Shown here: piece after piece, positions 59,189 to 64,000 of the stretch
Layout: every line of letters begins with the position of its first letter
Position numbering within the stretch: the first letter of the stretch is position 1
Origin: Acanthochlamys bracteata
Lineage: Eukaryota; Streptophyta; Magnoliopsida; Pandanales; Velloziaceae
DNA length: 64,000 bases
Direction: 5' to 3'
Assembly (NCBI GenBank): GCA_019914995.1
Contig: CM034129.1
Span: 8,797,725-8,861,724 of the forward strand
Made by a program: the position numbers and the translations under genes
The notes under the pieces: generated by a model
Databases searched by the model: none
The model's input: the letters and a program-made list of their open reading frames with translations, nothing else
Told to the model about the DNA's origin: nothing

Positions 59189-60435
59189 AAGATCATCCAT
59201 GGATAAACGCTGAATGGATTCTGTATGATGTTCTTCATTGTCTGCATCTGTAAGAAATTTGTTCCTTTAATCCACTTCTTTTTTTTTTTTTATTTTATGG
59301 GCAGTTCTAGATGTGTAAATAAGAAAACTGGAACGAATTATACAATCATACAAGTGTGGTGCTTTACCTGCTAGCACATGAACCCTACACTACACAAAGA
59401 CCTCCAGCTTCAATAATGCTCTGCTTTTTTGATCTACTTTCTTTTGTTGGGGTTAATATCTTTGAAGTTGAATGCATAAGAGAAGAACAAACTTTGTCTG
59501 AAAAGAAAACATAAAGAAGATCATTTGTTGAAAATTGCAGAATAAAATCAGTAAGAACAACAGTCTTTGTTGAGGTTTCCAAATCTTCTTGCATATATAT
59601 ATAGATGAACAGCAACATCTCACACAATACAAATGTTTGCTTTCTGCAAGATGTACAAGATTTTTCTACTAGCACTAAGACAATAAAAGAATCAGTGAAA
59701 GCAGCTTCACTTCTTCCTCGAAGGAAAACAAAAGAATAAGGACACAGCAACTAGTTTGTAAGCAATCCCTTGCAGTAACATTTATTAACAATTGAGAAAA
59801 TCCAGTTCATCCAAGTATATTTCAAATACCTGGCATGTGACTTTTAGAATCTTCTGTATATGCATAATACCAAAAAAATCAACCAACTTTTTACATAGTA
59901 GAATAAGCTAAAAGCATATAACGGTTAAATGGAAGAGAGCTCTTTGACTAACCAAGATTTTGTACACATTTGTCCAGCCTACAAAACTATCATGCATGAA
60001 AATGTTTCTGCAACTATATATATCTCTTCAAATATAACTCTGACAAGGTAGGGCTAGATTAGCCATCTCCTCAGAATATAACGATCATACATGTATATAA
60101 CCTAAAAAAACCTGAAGACCACTATATGAGTATTACTAAAAGTAGTTTACCAATAAGAGTTCCATGCAAGAGTGACTTCTGGTAAACTGAAGACAATGTT
60201 ATTCCGTTGTGGTATGTTCTATTTGATTCATCAAAGAATTTATAACAAAACGTCTAAGGTAATAAACAACTTTCTGACAGACAAAAGGAGAACCATCTGT
60301 ATACCTTATATATTTGCACATATTCCTTCCTCCAGATGAGCATCAAAAGACTATATTAGCAAATCCCATCTCAGCTATCTACACTTGAACTCTTATCTAA
60401 TGTGACTGATGCTGCAGTTGGCAAACGTTTCCACC
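58394..60435. other. Intergenic region with an AT-rich MITE-like block
   Basis: No gene recognised. The stretch 58820-59065 looks like an AT-rich MITE (GAAAATGCTTATGAAATAGAGC at its left, AAACGCAATATCAAATCGTC at its right). A compound (TA)n(TG)n microsatellite lies at 59142-59189. Confidence 0.4.
59142..59189 (+). repeat. Compound (TA)n(TG)n microsatellite
   Basis: A run of about 14 TA units passes directly into about 9 TG units. Confidence 0.9.
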
Positions 60436-61250
60436 CTAGTTGCCTTTGATGCTGGATTTTCTGCGTCTGACTTGACCAAATACATTTCTCAGCATCTCAT
60501 CTCCTGCTGCAGATACCACTATGCAATCATCAGGCTGCTGAAAAAAATTCCATGCTTAGAAAATTGTCTCAGAACTGAAAGTTCGAATAAAAATCAGAAC
60601 ATAAGCTTCTGAAAGTTATTTGCATAACCTGCGCCATGAAGAGAACCCGAGATGTGTGGCCAGTGAGTTCCATCTGAACCAGAGAAGGGTAATTCTTCAA
60701 GGTATTCTGGTTCACTCTGAAGCCATGGGAGCTCAGCAGCTCCTTCTCCTTCTTGTTCCAAATTAAAGCACACACCTGGGGACCCTTACAATTGAGTTGA
60801 GGCATGCTCCTGTGTGTGTGTTCCAGAACTTGATGCAGTGTCCTTACTGCCTCCACCAGAGGCAAGAAGGTTGATCTCGAAGGGGCACCACCGCTAGGGC
60901 CTTGCCTGCAGCTGTGTAATCCTCAAATAAATGAAGCCAACTTTTCTGATTGGCAGGAGTAGAAGAGCCTGACGAGGACACTGAGAGGTCCCAGATATGA
61001 AGAAGGTTATCATTGCCACCGCTGCTAGCTGTTTGCAAGAGCCTATCACTTGAGCCCGCAACTTCCAGTTGCTGCCCACGATAAGTATGGACAACAGGAG
61101 ACTGGATCCGGACTTCCTGCTATTCATGCTGCCAGCAGTAAGTTGTTCCAAGCAAGTGATCCAACATGAAAAGGTGCACACCATGGAGAGTTATCGCCTG
61201 CAGTAGCATTACAAACAAGACCAAAACTTAATTCATCCACAAGCTGCAAC
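60436..61250 (-). pseudogene. CDC20: CDC20 (anaphase-promoting complex activator) pseudogene, C-terminal WD40 part
   Basis: CDC20 is the WD40 activator of the anaphase-promoting complex. Minus-strand pieces in order are [92 protein letters not shown], and after an apparent intron (donor after FMAQ near 60630, acceptor near 60550) DDCIVVSAAGDEMLRNVFGQ with a stop at 60436. Frame changes around 61040-61130 and 60780-60900 disable it. FWN is missing from the terminal blade. The retained intron indicates a segmental or tandem copy, not a retrocopy. The N-terminal half, including the C-box and Mad2-binding regions, was not found upstream. Confidence 0.8.
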
Positions 61251-62112
61251 CAATTTTTTTTGAACGCTTTATAGCTTTTATAATTAGAAGTGTACAAATG
61301 GTACTGACTATTACTTTCAAAATTTGCAATTTCCAAACCCTGTCCACCTATGAACTGGTTTTATTGGTCTGTGGCTAACTGATATATGCAGGCTTTTTGT
61401 CTGGTAAGTAGATCAGCAATTACCTAAAATGTTCTCTAAAAATGTTTTAATTTTGAAAATCATGTATTTGTAAGAGATACATCCTCCAGACTAACTTTGG
61501 AAATTCATAACAATTCGAAACTCATCCTCTGCAAATGAACGAACATCGTAGTTTCAATACAATTGGAATTTCTTTTTAGGCTGAGAGACCTTGAGATGCC
61601 TCTGTAGACTGTAACAAGTTCAGGCGTAAACATACCTTAAATCTTTGACACGTACAGAAAGTTGGACAGCGAGAAGCATATGGCACAGATAGGCGAGATA
61701 AGTTCCATTTCAAGAAATAACTTCTAAACTTATTCAAAAATTGTACAGGCCCTAAAGTTACGAAGAAAATCACAGGAAGGAATACTTTGCTCTAGAATTC
61801 AGAAGACAATATAAACTGGTATCATTTAACATAAGGAAAGCTCGTACATATAACCACATACAGTCAAACATTTGTGTAAATATATTGACAACACATATTT
61901 CCTCGATGAACCGAAGCCACAGTCCAATCAGCAAAAGCCAGGATCTGGTACACAAGGTGTTGATTAAAATCATCATCAGCATAGTTTAGCTGCTGTGAAT
62001 CTGTAGCGAGGCTCCTTTCTAAGCTCAGCACCATGAAAATTGCCTCTACTGAAAGATCTGGTGAAGGATTAATAGGTGGTGGCACACAGTTAAACATCTG
62101 TACTGCTTCTAT
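61251..62112. other. Spacer between RRP43 and the CDC20 pseudogene
   Basis: The part near 61864-62112 is probably the 3' UTR of RRP43; its open frame after the stop shows no known domain. The remainder is not recognised. Confidence 0.35.
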
Positions 62113-63517
62113 TTAGTCAACTTCCATAGCTGATAATGAATCTTCCAAAATACTTTGCAATTCCCTCATCCTCTGCTTAGTGAGTGCAATGCAATCCTAC
62201 ACATCAATATATGTTAGTTGCACAAAAACCTTGAACGAACATCTCTTTGATCAGCTACCAATAAAAGATTATTCTCTCATCGTCTCATTTTAATTTATAT
62301 ATTTACGTAATGGACTTCACTTGCACCTTGAATAGACCATCGCAGATTCCACCCACAGATTTATAGCCAAACTTTCATGTCTTGCGTAGTTAGTTCATTA
62401 TTATACACTAGATTGGCCCCTCATCCAACAGTTTGCACCTCATGACCCTACCGCCATTCTTCCTAAGCCCTCCCGTAAAACCTTCTTATCTTGTCATTAG
62501 CATAAAGTTCAACCACAATATCATTGCTAGTAACATTAATTAAACTAACATTACTTCTCACGTTTAGGCTCCTTAGGAATTTTGATATTGTAACATAAAG
62601 AAGTAACCAATCACACAAATAGAAACTTTAGACATAACTGCATACACCAAACACACTATTGAGAGTGATCAGCAGTGTAGGATGCTCTCTTCAAAGGAAT
62701 GAATGATGAGTATAATATGTATAAGTGGGACTTGTATTCCCACACTTAGCTATTCGAAAGCCTTATGATGAAAGATAACACGTGAAGAAAATGGAGCTGC
62801 TGTTTGATGCAAATAAAAAGGAAAATATTGTATCTGTAGCTATAGCTTCTCCCTTACCAAATATCATGATTACCAGATTGTCTTTCATATTATGTTAGGC
62901 TTAGAAAGAGAAAGATATTTTATATTTTAGAAAAAAGCATGAGAAGTAAACAGAAAGATATTTAGAAAGTTCTGCAAACTACTATTTAGCCGGCCCCACT
63001 CAAGTGGGATAAAGGCTTAGTTAGTGGTTGTTGTCTAGGAAGTACTATTACCATTAGTTACAATCAAAAACACAGCAACCATACTCATTTCAAATAATGG
63101 GACTTCCACTCTTTTCTAGAAGTATAGGCCTAAATTTCAATTTAGTTGCAGCAAAAATTCAACGATCAACCAACATTATCGATGAATGCATTAAATAAAA
63201 GTAGAGAAGGTTCCAGACCTTAACAGTTGATGAGTAGGCAAGAGCTGCTCCTCCTGCTTTGCTGATAGAGACTAGTCGGCCGAATGAGTCTAGAACCACA
63301 GTCATAAGGGTTTCCATTACTGATTCCTCTTCTGCCGTTGGGTCTGCTAATACGTATTTTTTATAAAGTATGCAAGTTAGTGAAAATGGTATGCTTTTGA
63401 GATTCAGCTTCCTCTTTTCCTTATTCACCAACTCCAATTCTTTTTTGCCTTCCTCCTGTTCCTCAGAGACAGTGATCACTCTTCCATCCTCATTAACAGA
63501 AACTAGAGGGATTTGCA
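62113..63517 (-). CDS. RRP43: Exosome complex component RRP43 (EXOSC8 homologue), last two exons; partial
   Basis: RRP43 is one of the six catalytically inactive RNase-PH-fold subunits of the nine-subunit RNA exosome ring, which threads RNA to RRP44 and RRP6 for 3'-5' decay in nucleus and cytoplasm. Exons 63517-63219 and 62196-62113 (GT-AG, phases agreeing) give 126 residues. IPLVSVNEDGRVITV is followed by a Lys/Glu linker, LKSIPFSLTCILYKKYVLAD, PTAEEESVMETLMTVVLDS, GRLVSISKAGGAALAYSSTV and, in the last exon, DCIALTKQRMRELQSILED ending AMEVD. This is the second RNase PH domain (DPTAEEE...G.L....K.GG). Earlier exons lie beyond the right edge or in the unresolved upstream intron. No damage seen in this part. 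Confidence 0.88.
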
Positions 63518-64000
63518 CTGTAATTATAAATTAAATTCTATAAGAAACTAGCAAATCATGTGGAAGGAACATATAAGAACCAAGCAATTTCACAACAAAA
63601 AAAAAAAAAAAGAAGAAGAAAAAAGTTTGAACCCCATAAGATGGCATCCATAGTTGCACAACCCTAACAAATTACGTTATCTACCAACTGTTAAATTTTG
63701 GATGGGCTTTCCAGAAAAGCACTTATCAACTTTTAACTCACGTTTTTCAATAAACCTTCTACAATATTCTACAGAATTTATTTAAAATTTAGAAGTATAA
63801 AATTATACGTCATAAGATATTATTATTGCTATTTTTATTATTTTTTGCGGTAAAAAAAATTAAACTCGTTCTTCGAAATAGGACAAAGATACCCTCCATT
63901 CTAGAAAAGCTTCTTTTTAAAACACTCCCAAACACCCCAATTAATCCAAATGAAAATCCTTAATAAAGAATACTATACACAGTCCTAAAATCTTTGACGC
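63518..64000 (-). other. Upstream RRP43 intron with an AT-rich MITE-like insert
   Basis: No exon recognised. A block at about 63690-63945 carries inverted-looking ends (GGGCTTTCCAGAAAAGCAC on the left; TCTAGAAAAGCTTC and AAACACTCCCAAACACCCC on the right) and an A/T-rich middle, like other MITE-like elements here. Confidence 0.4.

Noticed and set aside
59385-59750. Minus-strand open frame of 121 codons
   Set aside because: No recognisable domain, weak composition and no splice or promoter context; likely chance.
61864-62097. Open frame just after the RRP43 stop codon as a separate gene
   Set aside because: Best explained as 3' UTR of RRP43; no known domain.

Overview
This 64-kb window is nuclear DNA of a flowering plant. 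The evidence is intron-rich plant genes, a Ty1/copia retrotransposon of the plant SIRE type, an RTE-clade LINE, many AT-rich MITE-like elements, and a MIR529 precursor. MIR529 is known from bryophytes, monocots and some early-diverging angiosperms and is generally reported lost from core eudicots. Coding GC is moderate, unlike grasses, and non-coding DNA is very AT-rich. A magnoliid or early-diverging eudicot is my best guess, with low confidence on lineage.

Layout. 1-4319: broken SIRE-like copia element on the minus strand, running off the left edge, with one LTR and its primer-binding site. 5710-6642: SEC13 pseudogene (-). 6886-7386: copy of a dispersed AT-rich repeat. 8975-11326: 2.35-kb palindrome made of two inverted copies of a Myb/SANT-like (PIF/Harbinger-type) transposon gene fragment. 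14896-15496: intact SERF/4F5-family gene (-) whose first intron is a U12-type AT-AC intron. 16620-17930: decayed RTE LINE (-), followed by foldback and MITE elements to about 21 kb. 21365-33005: complete 22-exon importin-beta gene of the SAD2/IPO7-IPO8 type (1,025 aa, +). 35457-35822: Arg-rich single-exon ORF of unknown function. 36262-38130: tandem array of about 367-bp units. 38707-39335: oil-body-associated-protein pseudogene (+). 40158-40280: MIR529 hairpin (-) with a MITE just upstream. 41871-45152: two more copies of the dispersed repeat. 47456-53016: complete 7-exon MACPF-domain gene (609 aa, +) closest to Arabidopsis At1g14780. 56805-57275: single-exon IBH1-like atypical HLH gene (+). 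58070-58393: TRIM-like element. 60436-61250: CDC20 pseudogene retaining introns (-). 62113-63517: last two exons of the exosome subunit gene RRP43 (-), which continues past the right edge.

The genes form no pathway or cluster. They are unrelated housekeeping genes (importin, exosome, SERF) and regulatory or defence genes (MACPF, IBH1-like, MIR529), separated by repeats and three decayed duplicates of host genes. The most notable items are the U12 AT-AC intron, the MIR529 precursor, the transposon palindrome and the two-variant tandem array. I did not find a convincing wholly new biological system.
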